Positions 1 to 11,222 of a stretch of 64,000 nucleotides of DNA are shown in pieces. Below the pieces are notes generated by a model that made no database searches, was not told the origin of the DNA, and was given only the letters and a program-made list of their open reading frames with translations. The translations under genes and the position numbers were made by a program. Source of the stretch: Magnaporthiopsis rhizophila (Eukaryota > Ascomycota > Sordariomycetes > Magnaporthales > Magnaporthaceae); the NCBI GenBank assembly GCA_003049465.1, contig PYSS01000073.1, forward strand, positions 1 to 64,000, in the 5' to 3' direction. Each line of letters opens with the position of its first letter. Position 1 is the first letter of the stretch.

Positions 1-2750
1 CGGTAATCCAAACGAGCTGACCCTCGCAGCAACCGGCGACGACGACGCCTTGGAGCCGCTCCGGCAGCGCTACGATGCGCAGCACCACCGCCTCGTCCGC
101 TTCTATTACGAATGCTCGAACCTCCGATACCTGACCAGCCTCATAGCCATCCCGAAGCTGCCCCAAGACCCGCCCAATCTCCTCTCCGAGGACGACGCGG
201 CCCCGGCGCTCCCGGCGAGGCCGAAACAGGAAATCGAACGGCGGCCGACGCCTCCGCCGCAGCCCAAGAACGAGGAGCCGGGCGTCATCAACGACTTTTG
301 GAGCACCCAGCTCGACGAGCAGAACCGCCAGTACGAGGCGCAGCAGCGGGCCCTGGAGGAGCGGCAGCGCCAGCAGATGCAGGCGCAAGAGCAGGCCGCC
401 CTGCTCGCCCAGCAGCAGTTCGCGGAGCAGCAGCGACGGCTGGCGGAGCAGCAGCAGAGAGAACACCAGGCGCTCCTGGAGCAGCAGGCGAGGATGGCCA
501 CCCAGGGCCGCCTCGCGGAGCTGGAGCAGGAAAACCTGCGCGCCAGAGCGCAGTACGAGCAGGACCGGCTGATGCTGCAACAGTACGACCAGCGCGTCAA
601 GGCGCTCGAGGGGGAGCTGCAGCACGTGCAGAACAGCCTGGGCCAGCAGATGAGCAGCAAGGACGACCAGATCCGAGCGCTGCAAGAGCAGGTGAACACG
701 TGGCGCACAAAGTACGAGGCCCTGGCGAAGCTGTACTCGCAGCTGCGGCACGAGCACCTCGACCTCCTGCAAAAGTTCAAGTCGGTCCAGCTCAAGGCGG
801 CCTCGGCGCAGGAGGCCGTCGAGCGGCGAGAGAAGCTCGAGCGGGAGATCAAGACCAAGAACCTCGAGCTCGCCGACATGATCAGGGAGAGGGACCGGGC
901 GCTGCACGACAAGGACAGGCTGACGGGGTCCAACAAGGACGAGGTCGAGAAGCTCAGGCGCGAGCTCCGCCTGGCGCTCGACCGGGCCGACAACCTCGAG
1001 CGCAGCAAGGGCAACGAGCTGTCCACGATGCTGTCCAAGCACAACCGCGAGATGGCGGACCTCGAGGAGGCGCTGCGCAGCAAGTCGCGGGCGCTGGAGG
1101 ACGCGCAGAGCAGGCTCAAGGACGGCAGCTCCGACCTGGAGCGGCTCCTCCGCGAGAGGGAGGAGGAGCTCGAGGTCTACAAGGCCGGCATGGACCAGAC
1201 GCTGATCGAGCTCAACGAGCTGAGGGAGAACCAGGGCGCGACCGACACGGCCCTGGACGGGCAGATCGACGCGCTGGTCGCGTCCAGCCTGGACAGGATC
1301 AACGACATGATCGACTCGGTCCTCCAGGCGGGCGTACAGCGCGTCGACGACGCCCTGTACGAGCTCGACTCGACCATGCAGGCCGGCAACCAGAACGCGT
1401 CGCCGACGTACGTGCTGTCCCAGATCGAGAAGGCGTCGGCGAGCGCCATGGAGTTCGCGACGGCCTTTAACAACTTCATCGCCGACGGCCCCAACAACTT
1501 TATCGCCGACGGCCCCAAGAGCACGCACTCGGACCTGATCAGGTCGGTCAACGTCTTCAGCAGCGCGCTGGCCGACGTGTGCAACAACACCAAGGGCGTC
1601 ACGAGGCTCGCGACCGACGACAAGAAGACGGACGCGCTGATGAACGGGGCACGGCAGTCGGCCGCGGCGACGGTCAAGTTCTTCCGCGGCCTGCAGAGCT
1701 TCCGGCTCGAGGGCATGGACCCGATCCAGAGGACGGACGTGGTCATCAACAGCAACAACGACGTGCAGATGAACCTGCAGAAGCTGAGCAGGCTCGTCGA
1801 GACGTTCGCGCCCGGGTTCGGCAAGCTCAAGGGCGACCTGGGCGAGATTGTGGACAGCGAGCTGAGCAAGGCGGCCGACGCCATCGCGGCGGCGGCGGCG
1901 CGGCTGGCGAAGCTCAAGAACAAGCCGAGGGACGGCTACTCGACGTACGAGCTCAAGGTGCACGACTCGATCCTGGACGCGGCCATGGCCATCACCAACG
2001 CCATCGCGGAGTTGATCAGGGCGGCCACGACGACGCAGCAGGAGATTGTGCAGGCCGGCCGGGGCACGTCGTCGCGCACGGCCTTTTACAAGAAGAACAA
2101 CCGCTGGACCGAGGGGCTCATCTCGGCCGCCAAGGCCGTGGCCTCGTCCACCAACACGCTCATCGAGACGGCCGACGGCGTCATCTCGAACCGGAACAGC
2201 CCGGAGCAGCTGATCGTGGCGTCCAACGACGTGGCGGCGTCGACGGCGCAGCTGGTGGCCGCCAGCCGCGTCAAGGCCGGCTTCATGAGCAAGAGCCAGG
2301 AGGGGCTCGAGCAGGCGAGCAAGGCGGTCGGGGCCGCGTGTCGGTCGCTGGTGCGGCAGGTGCAGGCCCTCATCAGGGACCGGCAGGGCGATGAGGAGCA
2401 GGTCGACTACTCCAAGCTGGGGTCGCACGAGTTTAAGGTGCGGGAGATGGAGCAACAGGTATGTCTCTCTTTCTCTCTCTTCTTTCTTTCTCTCTTTTCT
2501 TTCTTTCTCTCTCTCTTCTCTTCCTCTCTTCTCTTCCTCTCTTCTCTTCCTCTCTTCTCTTCCTCTCTTCTTTTCCTCTCTTCTTTTCCTCTCTTCTTTT
2601 CCTCTCTTCTCCCCCCTCTTCCCTTCCCCCTCCTCCCCCGCTGACCATGTCTCCTCCCCTCAGGTCGAAATCCTCCAGCTTGAGAATGCCCTCGGTGCAG
2701 CCCGCCGCAGGCTGGGAGAGATGAGAAAGATCTCGTATCAGGAGGAGTAA
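1..2750 (+). CDS. SLA2: SLA2/End4 actin-binding endocytic adaptor (3' part)
   Basis: Clathrin/PIP2 adaptor that links endocytic coats to actin (yeast Sla2/End4, animal HIP1R). The reading frame is already open at position 2, so the 5' end with most of the ANTH domain lies outside. Visible in order: the end of the N-terminal region, a Gln/Glu-rich coiled coil (about 250-1260), and the I/LWEQ (THATCH) actin-binding module (about 1400-2450). Exon 1 ends at 2458 (CAG|GTATGT), an intron runs 2459-2663, and the last exon 2664-2750 ends in the short helix LGEMRKISYQEE. That gives 847 residues in the window. A short in-frame duplication (NNFIADGP twice) sits near 1470-1520. SLA2 is the standard flank of the mating-type locus in filamentous ascomycetes, which fits the next three genes. 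Family assignment is firm; the exact start cannot be seen. Confidence 0.95.
2459..2663 (+). repeat. Pyrimidine microsatellite filling the last SLA2 intron
   Basis: Nearly the whole intron is C/T only, built of CCTCTCTTCTCTT-like units from 2464 to about 2637. Normal GTATGT and CAG ends flank it. It is unusually long for this genome, where most introns are 45-90 bp, so the expansion probably enlarged an ordinary intron. Confidence 0.85.
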
Positions 2751-3985
2751 TCGGACTCGCCTCGATACTGGTCCCCGGTCCTGCACGGTGGGCATCCGAA
2801 CCCAACGTTTGACATGACCTCGAGTTTCCTTTTCTTGTCGTAATCTTCTCTGTATCAATAACCGCGTGGCCGGTCGAGCAGCTTTCTGTCTGCCGCATTG
2901 TTGTCCTGTCCGCTCGTCATGTACCTGGGTCTGGCTGACAAGGTCTCTAATTCCTCCCTCTCTTCTGGCTCACGTGTGGATTTTGCATGCGGGTCGCCTG
3001 GGTGTGGGCCAAGAGAGCTAAGTTCTGGGAGCTGGCGGCCGGTTCTGCACAGACTGCTGATGTGGGTCGCAGCAGCCGAGGCTGTTTTCCCGCGACATTT
3101 GAAGGAGCCAGAAAAAGAAAGCAGAGGCGCAAAAAGAAACATGACCGGGAACGTGCACACAGACCCAATCAATCAATCAGCTACCGACTTGCCGATGTGA
3201 TGTGACGACGAGACAGGTGGGATGCTTGTGGTGCAGGGGTGTCTTGTCAGCTCGAATGTACCTGTCCACGCTCGCTAGCCCGACTTTCCTTCTCGGGAAG
3301 GGGGCCCGTGCTGAAATGAGCCGCAAGCAAGCAGCAAGATGGGGAGTGGGGCTCCTACGGTCGCGCCTGCCGTCCTTGACTGTTCCCGTCCCCAGCCACC
3401 CACTTTTTGCAAAGGGAAAAAAAAATTCCTCCCGCCGCAAGATGTGAGAGCGAGGTGAGAAGGTCGGTAGTAGCTAGTAGAATTCCACTTTGAGGTGGGC
3501 CCGCCGAGAGGAGGGCCCACCCACCTCGCACTGCACAGAGTTCCCCATCCATGTTCCCAGCAGCGCGGGACGTCCACATCGCCCAGCTGCGCCAGTGTGC
3601 CACCTGGACCCGTTCGGAATCCGCTCCCGCACTTTAGGCTGACAGCGCCCGCAAAACCCGGTGGGGGCCGTTCGACCACACCCGCCGGGCTCCATAGCTC
3701 TCCCAACCTTAATCGGACATCTGCCAGAATTGGAACATCACTTACACAGAAATGTGACGACCAAGGGAGAGAGAAAGAGAGAGCACGCAGCACCAATTTT
3801 TAAGAACGCGCGAACCACCACCCACGTTCCAATAAAACGCTCTTTGTTTTCCAACAACCCACCAAAAATTTTTCTTTTCTTCGCCGTGTTCTCCCGCCCA
3901 TTTTAAAAACTCCGCTCGGGCAATCTCCCTTTCCAGAATTTTCATTCCGCTTCATGCACTGCGCAACCTCAATCTTCGAGACATC
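2751..3985. other. SLA2 / MAT1-1-1 intergenic region
   Basis: No convincing gene. It holds the SLA2 3' flank and the MAT1-1-1 promoter region, with purine runs and AT-rich sequence just before the MAT1-1-1 start. The boundary between common flank and idiomorph-specific DNA should lie here, but it cannot be placed without a MAT1-2 strain. Confidence 0.6.
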
Positions 3986-4880
3986 ATGCCGTCTCCAACG
4001 ACCCCCCCGGACAGTGACCAAGTCCGCCAGATGATCAAACGCCTCTCTCCAGATGCGATTGCGCGGCTCATTCCCCAGGAGATTATTCAAGAGCTCCTCA
4101 AAGCTCAAGGCTCCGGCGGACAGAATCAAGGCCTCGTTCCAGCTGCGCACCAGCCCGTCTCGACAAGCACCCGCAAGAAGAAGGTCAATGGGTTCATGGC
4201 GTTTCGTTGTAAGAATATCCAGCTCCTTAATCATCTGCTCCTCGCTAATCGAAATTCCAGCCTACTATGCCGGAATCTTCAAAGACCGACCACAAAAGGA
4301 GAGATCTCCTCTCCTGACCACCCTCTGGCAAACCGACCCGTTCAGATCGAGATGGGCTAAGATGGCGAGCGTCTTCTCTCGTGTGAGGGATTTCGCGAGT
4401 GTCAACAAGGGCCGCATGGCCATGTCTGGATTTCTCCGGGTCGCTTGTCCCTTGATGGGCATCCCGAAGCCGACCGACTACCTCGGGTCGCTTGGATGGC
4501 AGATCGTCCCGAACACAAGCACGGACCACGCATCCCAGCACGGCCTCACTCTCCGCCAGAGCGACGTACCTGCGGTTGTCGACCGGATTCAAGCTCCGAT
4601 GACTGAGCTTGAGCTTATGCGGGCATGTGTCCAAGGCGGTTTTCATTTCGAGAACAGCTCCCAGCTTCTACGACAGATGGAAAACAGCTCTCTCACCATC
4701 ATGACCCAGACGGCGACACCCTCCGTGGATCAAACTGGCTCGCACCGAGGCATCAATCACCAATACCTCCACAGCATCATCAGCGACCCGACCAATGCGA
4801 TCGCCGCCCTGCTTCCCCCTACCGAAGACATTTCCACCTTGGTCGTGGACATCAGCATCATTCCAAACCTCCAAACATAG
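3986..4880 (+). CDS. MAT1-1-1: MAT1-1-1 alpha-box mating-type transcription factor
   Basis: Master regulator of MAT1-1 identity, acting in the nucleus on mating-type-specific genes. Exon 1 is 3986-4208, a 52-bp intron runs 4209-4260, and exon 2 is 4261-4880, giving 280 aa, close to Neurospora mat A-1. The alpha box starts with KKKVNGFMAFRSYYAGIF and continues through RSPLLTTLWQTDPF and KMASVFSRVRDF. The intron splits a serine codon (T|CC) inside the alpha box, the position known to be conserved in this family. The ATG at 3986 is followed by a typical short N-terminus (residues 1-50). MAT1-1-2 converges on it from the other side. No frameshift or stop was found. The C-terminal half is diverged, as usual for this gene. 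Confidence 0.95.
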
Positions 4881-5319
4881 CAAGAATACCGCCACACCAG
4901 CAAACCACGGCCTCATCCACACAAGAGGAGGTATCTCTCATCGGCGGTGCCCCCATCAGATCCTTCAGGATGGTGTAGTTCTCAACCAAGACTTTTGCCG
5001 AGCATAAAGATCAGTTTTATAACTGTTCAAGGTTAGGAGTTGATTTGTCGTAGGCAGAGGAGGCTGCGGATCAGATATTCCCATACGACACACCACCATC
5101 AAGGATTATTGGCGGCAGAGTTGGGGTCCAAGACACCTAGGTAGACACTCGGAGTTGAAAATATACCCATGAGCTTTTGAGATTGTTCCTAGTCCTGGAT
5201 CCCGAGATGTCTAACAAGCCCCGGTCTTGTGCATGGACTTCCAGATACATGCCAGATCTCCCCTCAGCCCAAAATCTCCCAAGAATTGCTCATGTCCACC
5301 CGTTCCACATCCCTGGCCT
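4881..5319. other. Intergenic region between convergent MAT1-1-1 and MAT1-1-2
   Basis: AT-richer spacer with no open frame of note. It should carry the 3' ends of both convergent transcripts. Confidence 0.6.
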
Positions 5320-6537
5320 TTATTCGACTTCCCTCTCAACTAGGTAGGTCACCTTGAAATGACGCTGGACCATCGGGAAGGATCCCAGGGACCGCCGTGA
5401 TGGGTTCTTCACATGTCCAAGAAAATGAGTGAAGAACTCGAGCTTGTAGTGTCCCCGGTGATTCTGCATGGCAATATTCTACGATCATGTCAGCACCGAA
5501 AGGAAGCCTGGGGGCAATTATTCATCAAGCGTACCTTGAGACCGGCGAGGCTTCCCACCCACTCCTCATTGTAGTCGTGGTCTACGACTTCGACATACTA
5601 TAGGCTGTCAGTATCAAGGTACGTTGAATAGTCTGGAGGCTGGCACATACGCTTGGGGGCCCGATAGGGAACGTGGATCCGGAAGCCTCGGCAAAGGCAT
5701 TGAGGACCTTCAAGTGTCAGTACCATGAAATGAGTTGTAGACGGAGTTGCATACCTGTTCTTGCTGGAGAGTCAGGGTTGGCTGATATGTCTTGCCGAGA
5801 AGACGCGCACATCTGAAGTAGAGGTCGACAAGACCGAGCTGGAAGGCCCTTGCGCAATGGGTTATGGTGTAGGTGATGGTGTCATGCGTGTCTTCAAAGA
5901 AGGGCGTGTTTGCGTCATGGTAGAGGCCACTCCAGCGGCTTCCTGGCATTCTGGCAAGAGGATGGTTCGCAGGAGCTGCCACCCAACCGTCCGGAGTGTT
6001 GTACTGGGGGCGGCCGAGGTAGTCGAGAGAGATGTCGACAAAGGGAACCATGCCAAATTCGACGCCGGGAACGTCTGGGTCTTGCTGGTCCTCGTGCGTC
6101 AACGACCACAGGACAGTCATGACAACGGCAAGTGTGCTGAGGCGGAAGTTGTCGTCCAGCCCGCCCGGGGTTTGGGAGAGACGATTCTGCACCCTGAGAA
6201 CATTCTCAAGCTTGGCGGTGTGTCGGAGGGTGCTGATGGCAGCGATGGCCTGGCGCTTGGAATGCTCGACCGTCCACTCGTTGGGGCCGTCATCCTGCAG
6301 GGCGAGGACCTGAAGAGCAGCATTGAGCGGAATAAAGTTGGCCACGGCCTCGAGGGCGGCGTGTATCGCTTCGCGATACACGCCCGGGATGGAGCCGTCT
6401 TGCGTCAGTTCGGCGAGAAGACCGCGGGCAGACCGGTAGGCATGGACCATTGGGCCTGCTTTGGTGACGGCTTGGTGGCAGTCGAGTAATATGGCCATTT
6501 TGGACCGCGGCCAAGCGGGTTCACATGGGGTAGACAT
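5320..6537 (-). CDS. MAT1-1-2: MAT1-1-2 mating-type protein
   Basis: Second gene of the MAT1-1 idiomorph (Neurospora mat A-2, Podospora SMR1), needed after fertilisation for fruiting-body development; its biochemical role is unknown. Four exons on the minus strand: 6537-5755, 5707-5651, 5597-5535 and 5478-5320. All splice phases are 0 and the product is 353 aa, near the 373 aa of mat A-2. The conserved C-terminal part is carried by the three small exons (VLNAFAEASGSTFPIGPPS, YVEVVDHDYNEEWVGSLAG, then NIAMQNHRGHYKLEFF). Introns are 47-56 bp with good GT and AG ends. The promoter is shared with divergent MAT1-1-3. No damage was seen. Confidence 0.9.
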
Positions 6538-7015
6538 GGTTTCTGGCTCGTTTAGATGTTTGAAATCATGATCTCTGGGCTCGTTTAGATATTTGATCTG
6601 GGCTCGTTTAGATATTAAATCATGATCGGGAGTTGGGCGGTGGTGGTTGAGGACGAAATGGAAAATGAAAGTAGGAAGAAGACGAGCCTGGATTTTTTTT
6701 AGAAAAAAAAGATATCTGATTACGGGCCCACTTTTGGATTGGGAGGCAGGTGCACGTGATACTTGGGCTGCCCGATATCTTCTTCCTACCGGTCGACAGT
6801 CTTGGAAGATTTCCTTCCACCTTTCATCGCGGGTCGACGAGGTTGGAGGACGACTTTGTCAAGAAGAACACGTCAAGAAGAAGACGTCAAGAAGAGGACG
6901 TCAAGAACACGTCAAGAAGAACACCTCACGACTTCCTCCACCTCAAGAAGAACAGAACACGTCAAGAACAGAACACGTCAAGAACACAAGAACACGTCGA
7001 CTCAGCATCAGCGCC
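6538..7015. promoter_or_regulatory. Divergent promoter between MAT1-1-2 and MAT1-1-3, with repeats
   Basis: About 480 bp between two divergent starts. Near MAT1-1-2 the phrase GGCTCGTTTAGAT occurs three times (6545, 6578, 6601). Near MAT1-1-3 a GTCAAGAA / AACACGTCAAG array covers 6858-7000, so that gene's leader would be repetitive and purine rich. A promoter function is inferred from position only. Confidence 0.6.
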
Positions 7016-8457
7016 ATGGATCACGGCACTCCTCCCTCGGTGCCGGCCGGCTCTCCTCCCTCGACGATCACCGTCAGGGTTGGTCTCGCGCCGGGGGAGA
7101 TCGACATTACCCTGCCCGCGAACTGGACTCTGAACCAGGCCAGCGGCATGGCCTCGGAGCTGTGGTGAGTGCGCGTCAAGAACCCCAGCATATCGTGGTG
7201 GGAAAACTAACGAGGCATAGCGTCCGCGCGGGTGTCCGAGTTTGGATCTCCATTACCGATATCTGGGCCCGCTACCGCCTCCACACGACCAGCGATGGAC
7301 AAGGCCAGCTGGTCGGCTGTGCTACGCGTACGTGTATCCAAGGCTGTGCTACCGTGTATCAGGCCAGGATCTAGCTGACTTGAGAAGCTCCCAACTACAT
7401 TGACGAGGGAGTGGCTACGGCGGACGCAGTCGGCCTCTCCGAGAACCGGGGTGAGATGCACGGCAAGTGGATTGGCTACCGCAAAGCCAAGAGCGACGAG
7501 CTCCGGCGCGACAATCCGGAGATGAGTGCGGCGGAGATCTGTGAGTTGCGCATCTGACCATCACTCCAATCTCACTTTTCTCTCACCCTCTCGCCTCTCG
7601 CATCTGACCATCCTCACTCCATCCTCACTACTCTCGCCTCTCACTTCCCTGAACCTCACACACCTCGCACCTCTCGCCTCTCACTTCCCTGAACCTCACA
7701 CACCTCGACCGAATGATTCCAGCTGACAGCCACAGCTCGGGTCGTGTCCACGATGTGGAAGTACGAGGGACCCGAGGCCCGCGTTCATTGGGAGGCGCGC
7801 GCCCACAGGATGCATGAGGGCATGGGACGTCGGCCCGACCTCCAAGACGCCTCGTCGCCGACCGGCGGTGGAAATGCGGGAGGCTCGCATGGCAAGAAGG
7901 ATTCGGACAAATCTGCCGCCAACAAGGTCACAAAGGTCAAAGCCAAGCAGATCAAGAGCAAGGCCCGCTCGACGCATATGTCGCCCAGGGCCGACGACAA
8001 GGAGGAGCTCGTCGGCGGCGACAAAGCCGAGGGCCTGGCTGGTGATGGCACCACGGACAACACGCTCGGCGCGTCGGGCTTGGAGTGGTTGGAAGGAGTC
8101 GACATCTCGAACCTTGAGACGGGTGCCAGCCGGGAGATTGCGACGGCTGATGTGGCCTTCCAGCCTGGCTCGACCATGGCTGATGCGGCCTTCCAGCCTG
8201 GCTCGATCATGGCTGATTTCGCCTTCCATCCTGGCTCGACCATGGCTGGTGCCGCCTTCCGGCCTGACCCGACCATGGCTGACGTCGCCTTTCAGGTTGA
8301 CACGGCCATGGAGCTCGGCTCGGCCTTCCAGCTTGATCCGGATTTCGAGCTTGACCCGGCTTTTCAGCTTGATCCGAATTCCCAGCTTGACACGGCCTTC
8401 CAGTTTGATCAGGCCTTCTCGCTTGACCAGGCCTTCCAGCCGGATCCGGCCTTTTAG
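7016..8457 (+). CDS. MAT1-1-3: MAT1-1-3 HMG-box mating-type protein with repetitive tail
   Basis: Third MAT1-1 gene (Neurospora mat A-3 type), a MATA_HMG DNA-binding protein. Proposed exons are 7016-7164, 7221-7327, 7388-7540 and 7736-8457 (376 aa), phase-consistent throughout. The HMG box reads WIGYRKAKSDELRRDNPEMS, then SRVVSTMWKYEGPEARVHWE. The last intron splits its serine codon (T|CT), the conserved intron position of fungal MAT HMG boxes. The usual RPPN start of the box is not clear, so the boundary between exons 2 and 3 is less certain. The C-terminus has about ten degenerate copies of an 11-residue phrase (FQPGSTMADAA, later FQLDPDFELDPA), an acidic hydrophobic tail I do not know from other MAT1-1-3 proteins. 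Intron 3 contains a 37-bp sequence twice (7631, 7671). Confidence 0.85.
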
Positions 8458-9050
8458 CTGGAAGCTCCTGTTGGCCACAGCGAGTTTGATGCGGCGCTTC
8501 ACGCCCAAGGCTCGTGCTCTAGCATGGCGCCTTGCACGTGGGGTTTCACCAGAGAATCCGGGTTTCTTCCTGGACACGATGCAAGCATGAACCCATTCGA
8601 ACTCGGTGGCGGCGGACACTGGATCAAGGGGGAGGATGTGATGGTGTGGATGGAATTGGTTTCGTGGCTCGCTGGATCAAGGACGTGATGGCGACTGGAT
8701 TGGTAGTTTGGTGGCGGCGGACACTAGATTAAGGGGGAAGGATGTGGTGGTGACTGGAATTGGTAGTTCGTGGCTCGCGTCTGCAAGCAAGGGAGCTGCA
8801 GATACATGGAGGTTTGCATGGCAGCACATTAGGTAGGCCGATAGGCAAAGAAAGATTGACAAGAAATCACGAGGTGCTCGTCGGCAGAAGCAAAGAAGGA
8901 ATGACAAGGAATCACGAGGAAATCGGCGCGGACAACTGCCGTCGGCCAGGAGCAAAGTTTGAGAGGCCAGGGAAACGTCGCCCACGTTCCAGGTCGTGAT
9001 GGGGAGACGCGTGAATGCCCAAACATAGCTTTGAGTTGTCGCGCTCCTAT
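8458..9050. other. MAT1-1-3 / APN2 intergenic region with minisatellite
   Basis: No gene seen. Between about 8605 and 8785, degenerate units containing GGCGGCGGACACT(A/G)GAT and GGTAGTTCGTGGCTCGC repeat two to three times. The far edge of the idiomorph probably lies here or inside the APN2 3' flank. Confidence 0.5.
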
Positions 9051-11222
9051 TCACCGTCCCCAGTCGCTGCTCCAAATAAACGTGCCACACCTCCACTCGG
9101 TGCCCTTTTCTTTCTCGCCCGACGGACCCAGGGGCCGGGCGCACATGTAAAACGATCGACCTGGAGGAGCTTTAGCACGTATGTGGGGAATCGGGAGTAC
9201 GGGGGCCAGGCAAACTCACCACAGTTGACGCCTGGCTTTTTGGTCACGAGACTGATGCAGGGTTCGCCGTGTTCGCACTTGGGCGCGACTCTCTTGGTCA
9301 GGATCTTGGACCATGACTCTTTGGATTGTATGGGATCAAAGACACCGTTGGAGGCTCGGCAGGCGTCGGTCTGCTCGGGCTGCGCTGAATCTTCCATGCC
9401 CGGGGTGGGATGGTTCGGTCTATCGACCTGTCCGACCCCCGGGTCGCTTTCGAGGATGCGGAGATGAGGTGGTGGGACTGTAGAAGACGCTTTGCCTCCA
9501 GGCGGAGATGGTGGCTGGGCTGTATCCAGGCTCTTGTCATCGGGGCGCGGGTCAGCCGGCTCCTTGGGTGTAAAAAATCCTCTCAGGCTCGTCTGGGAGC
9601 GGCTGGTGCTGCTTTTGTCCGGGGCCTGGCCTGCTGTCGACTTGGCTTTCTTCTGCGGCCTCGACGAAGACGTGTGCGTCACGAGTGGCCTTTTCTGCAG
9701 GCCAGGTTGGGAGAGTGGCGGCACTGTAGTCTGCGCGTGTGTTGATGTTTGTGTGCACAACCCAGCGCTCTGGTCTGGCGCTTGAGCGGGCTCGCCCGGC
9801 CGTGTGGGATGTGAGCGTGGTTCCGCAGAGAGTGAAGGTGTCCTCGAGAACATATCCTTGATGCTCTGGCGGCGATCGAAATCGGGTAAAAGCCTCGCCG
9901 ATAGGGGGAGAAGATCTTTTGTGGACCAGTCACGCAGGCGCTCCCCGTCGCGGAACATGCCCTCGGGGTTCATCACGTCGGCAATATGAACATCCTTCTC
10001 TTGCACCTTGACTACGTCACTCAGGTCGGGGTTCATCACATCGGCAATATCATCCTTCTCTTTCACCTTGACCACGTCACTCAGGGTCGCGTACACGGGG
10101 CAGTGGTCGGAGCCGAGCAGGCCCTCTTGAATGCCGGCGTCGACGAACCAGCTCCTGATGCCGGCGCTGCACAGGACGTAGTCGATACGACTACCAAAGT
10201 TGCTCGGGCGGGCATTCCTGCGGGTCTCCCAGCATGTGTACATCCCATGACGGACAGGATGGAACTCACGGCCCAGGTCGTGCAGGACCGGCGCCTCCCG
10301 GCCCTCGTCGCGCTCCCCGATGACGACGCCGCCAAAGACGAGGTGGTTGAGGAGGCGCCGCGGCGGCGTCGAGAAGAAGTCGTCCAGACTCATGTCTTCC
10401 TTGCGGAGCCGGTCCAGAAGGCCGGCGGTGTCGAGCTCGCCGCGGATGATGTTCAGATCACCCGTCAGGACGACATGCTTGCCCATGGCGACCAGGTTGC
10501 GGACTCTGACGTCCATGGCCTCTTGGAACCCGAGGCGGAAGTCGGTCCTCGTCTCGTCGCGGGTGGCCGGGCTGTAGACGCCGATGAGGACAAAGGCCGG
10601 GAACTCCAGGATCACGCAGCGGCCCTCCGAGTCCAAGGTGGCCTCGTCGACGTCTCCGGTCAGCTGGCCGGGGCGGGGATAGCCTCCGATGCGGGCGTGG
10701 GCGGGAAGATCACGGAACTTGGTGGCAGAGTTTGGGGGACAGAGGACGCCCGTGATGCCCTCTTCGGCGCGGACGGGACAGCATCTGGAGGTGCGGGTGT
10801 AGATGGCGACGCCCGAGTAGCCCTTTTTGAACTTGGGGAGACTGAAGTAGACGTCCCATCCGGGAACGAGCACCATGTCGTCTTGGAGGTCCTTGCGTTG
10901 GATCTTGGTCTCTTGCATGACGACAATGTCGGCGTCGAGAGAGTCGAACATGGCCTGGGGGTCAGGAAGCAGAGACGGTTAGGAAGCGGCAGAGATCGGC
11001 AGAGATGGGAATGAAAGACGGCACCTGGTAGGTCTTGTTCTCTCGCCATGGCTGATAGGCGAATGGGTTCCTGATGCCGTTGACTGCGGCGTGTCAGTGG
11101 CGAGTGCTTAATAAATTGCAGGCTTCAATTGCAGGTTCAATTGCAGGTTCAATTGCAGGCATGATTCACCGGACGAGGCCGAGCACACACGCACCGTTCC
11201 ACGACGTGATGCGGAGACCCAT
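9051..11222 (-). CDS. APN2: APN2 DNA-(apurinic/apyrimidinic) lyase
   Basis: Class II AP endonuclease of the exonuclease III/APE2 family for base-excision repair. Four exons: 11222-11195, 11083-11025, 10954-9220 and 9160-9051 (643 aa). It starts MGLRITSWN-VNGIRNPFAY, followed by DIVVMQETKIQRKDL (catalytic Glu), then LTGDLNI and a late SDHCP motif, all typical of the EEP fold. The C-terminus carries the GRF zinc finger: CEHGEPC, then NCGRSFYMCARPLGPSG, ending WRCGTFIWSSDWGR. The finger is only recovered with the last intron (9219-9161); without splicing the frame reads into unrelated sequence. About 21 residues are duplicated in tandem (LSDVVKV(K/Q)EKD..IADVMNP, 9961-10085). APN2 is the usual second flank of the MAT locus, and its intactness supports the locus call. 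Confidence 0.95.

Noticed and set aside
112..1470. Long open frames overlapping SLA2 on both strands
   Set aside because: They shadow the GC-rich SLA2 coiled-coil region and show Arg/Ala/Gly-rich composition without domains.
9051..9219. Diverged APN2 C-terminus (EFAWPPYSRF...)
   Set aside because: It is intron read-through; splicing 9219-9161 recovers the full GRF zinc finger.
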